Positions 31,930 through 32,940 of a stretch of DNA of 32,940 nt are shown piece after piece. The notes beneath the pieces are model-generated. The model was given only the letters and a program-made list of their open reading frames with translations, was not told the origin of the DNA and ran no database searches. Position numbers and translations under genes: made by a program. The DNA is from Pseudanabaena sp. (GTDB lineage: Bacteria; Cyanobacteriota; Cyanobacteriia; Pseudanabaenales; Pseudanabaenaceae), in assembly GCA_003249035.1 (NCBI GenBank), contig QBMK01000039.1, forward strand, positions 1-32,940, in the 5' to 3' direction. How positions within the stretch are numbered: the first letter of the stretch is position 1; each line of letters opens with the position of its first letter.

Positions 31930-32000
31930 TTGCTGTAATGTCAATAGAATTCTTAGGAGACTCCAAACTCTTTCTGAATGGGTCTAGTGGTGGAAATGTT
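31923..32000 (-). pseudogene. second, decayed copy of the aspartic-protease 5' end
   Basis: The plus-strand sequence from GATCGCCTTGCTGTAATGTC onward aligns with 31531-31610, the coding region of the first protease relic. The first 21 bases are identical, then scattered substitutions and at least one indel break the frame. It is an older relic of the same gene family. The rest of the gap from 32000 to 32253 shows nothing recognisable. Confidence 0.6.
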
Positions 32001-32253
32001 GCAATAAATAGAGTAGTGCATAAAGTAGTCGTAATATGTCTATATTATTTTGGAAGATAAGTAAGAGCAACAAACCCATTGCTACACTAATGATGATTGA
32101 TAATTTGGACACTTTTAGCTACCTTCGATACTATATTTTTCTACCTCAACGAGTTTGAGTATTTCGATGCTAGACTCGACCGATCTAGTCAAGTTAGATG
32201 CTGTTTTTCTCTGACTATTTAAGTAATTCTATTTTAGTTTTTTCATCCTTAAT

Positions 32254-32838
32254 TTATGATGTTGCAACAAATTCCAACTTTAATTGCAAACCAAAACGAT
32301 CAGCAACATCTTGGAAGTATTGTTGAGACATCTCACGTGTTTTATCTAACGTTCTCTGTTCATACATCTTAGTCGCTTTATCAATACGAGACTTGATATA
32401 TTCTTCAACATCAGCTTTTTGTCCTTTCTCATCTAATGGATTGTAATTAGGATCGTTGGTCTTGACGAATGCAGTAAACCTATCTTCCCCAACTATCTTT
32501 GGTTGAGGGAGTTTTACTAGCAAGACTCGCTGATTATTTTCTGTGATTACCTTAATGTCAGCATCTTTTAGCGAATATCCATAAAAATACGTCTTAATGT
32601 CATTTCGGATATAAAAATTATCTTTTGCGAGAAAGAGTAAGGGATTCTTTTTTTGAAAATTGACATAGTTAATGCTATAGCTTGCTTCTAAAGTTGCAAA
32701 AGAAGAAATATCTTGGCTGATTTTTGTTAAGATTTTCTGATCGACTTCCTTTTGTTCTTGCTCTGGAGAATGAAAATTACATCCTTGTATAAGCAAAATA
32801 TTTGCACTAAACAGAACAAGGCAATTTATCCACTTCAT
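32254..32838 (-). CDS. lipoprotein, possibly DUF4230-like
   Basis: A 194-residue protein with a lipoprotein signal peptide (LVLFSANILLIQGC; lipobox IQGC with Cys20), so it is attached to a membrane on the periplasmic side. The body contains LEASYSINYVNFQKKNPLLF and a beta-rich segment (NNQRVLLVKLPQPKIVGEDR) that recalls DUF4230 proteins, then a charged helical C terminus (RIDKATKMYEQRTLDKTREM). The match is loose and the function is unknown. It stands alone near the end of the window; 32839-32940 holds nothing recognisable. Confidence 0.7.
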   Translation of the reverse strand: MKWINCLVLFSANILLIQGCNFHSPEQEQKEVDQKILTKISQDISSFATLEASYSINYVNFQKKNPLLFLAKDNFYIRNDIKTYFYGYSLKDADIKVITENNQRVLLVKLPQPKIVGEDRFTAFVKTNDPNYNPLDEKGQKADVEEYIKSRIDKATKMYEQRTLDKTREMSQQYFQDVADRFGLQLKLEFVATS

Positions 32839-32940
32839 AATGGTTTTGACAAAAAATTATCGTGCTAATTGATTAATGTGATGTTAGGAGATTTCTGGCA
32901 AAGAACTTACCCAAGACTTTAAAATATTCTTGTTGTACCA

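Noticed and set aside
30020-32253. A new anti-phage defence island
   Set aside because: Only small toxin-antitoxin modules and protease relics are present; no effector, sensor or large accessory gene supports a defence system.
1-32940. tRNA, rRNA or tmRNA genes
   Set aside because: No cloverleaf-like or conserved rRNA sequence was recognised by eye; a tRNAscan-type search would be decisive.

Overview
The window looks like a piece of a cyanobacterial chromosome. Two genes encode photosynthetic electron-transport proteins (Rieske protein, cytochrome f), and others encode PsbZ, NdhB and a cyanobacterial-type RNase E. The palindrome GCGATCGC (HIP1) occurs throughout, as is usual in many cyanobacteria. 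Codon use and low GC would fit a Pseudanabaena-like filamentous lineage, but that placement is inference.

Layout. 1-0.68 kb: a decayed ISAs1-type transposase split by a 166-bp MITE-like element with a 10-bp target duplication. 0.68-3.4 kb: a methyltransferase, an ECF sigma factor (SigG-like) with its membrane anti-sigma, and a 47-residue membrane protein. 3.4-6.1 kb: an Rrf2 regulator convergent with ribH, then psbZ and a two-domain histidine phosphatase that seems to start at CTG. 6.1-9.2 kb: a long AU-rich leader and rne. 9.4-11.1 kb: petC-petA, convergent with pyrH-frr. 12.5-14.7 kb: two adjacent pentapeptide-repeat genes. 15-17.9 kb: cobA, a solitary HepT-like protein that has lost its catalytic motif, and a DUF790/Bax1-like nuclease. 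17.86-18.75 kb: an exact 442-bp tandem duplication carrying a perfect 54-bp palindrome, next to a DUF6671 gene.

19.3-27.9 kb holds the central functional unit: a minus-strand inorganic-carbon cluster with the order cmpA, ecaB-like carbonic anhydrase, SLH/OprB porin, cmpB, cmpC, cmpD. I read it as bicarbonate rather than nitrate uptake because of the carbonic anhydrase and porin, the absence of nirA and narB, and a Glu where NrtA-type proteins carry Lys. The pieces make a route: porin across the outer membrane, exported carbonic anhydrase converting CO2 and bicarbonate, CmpA capture, CmpBCD import. Every gap inside the cluster contains a long inverted repeat. cmpD carries a one-base frameshift. 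ndhB (NDH-1 complex) is divergent from cmpA.

30.2-32.9 kb is an accessory patch: a frameshifted RelE/ParE toxin with its antitoxin, a BrnT/BrnA pair, an antitoxin-like protein followed by a truncated clan AA aspartic protease, a second decayed copy of that protease, and a lipoprotein. No tRNA, rRNA or CRISPR array was seen. I found no clearly new defence system. The least ordinary items are the composite cmp-ecaB-porin cluster with its hairpin-filled gaps, the catalytically dead HepT-like protein, the MITE inside a transposase relic, the recent tandem duplication and the decaying aspartic-protease modules.
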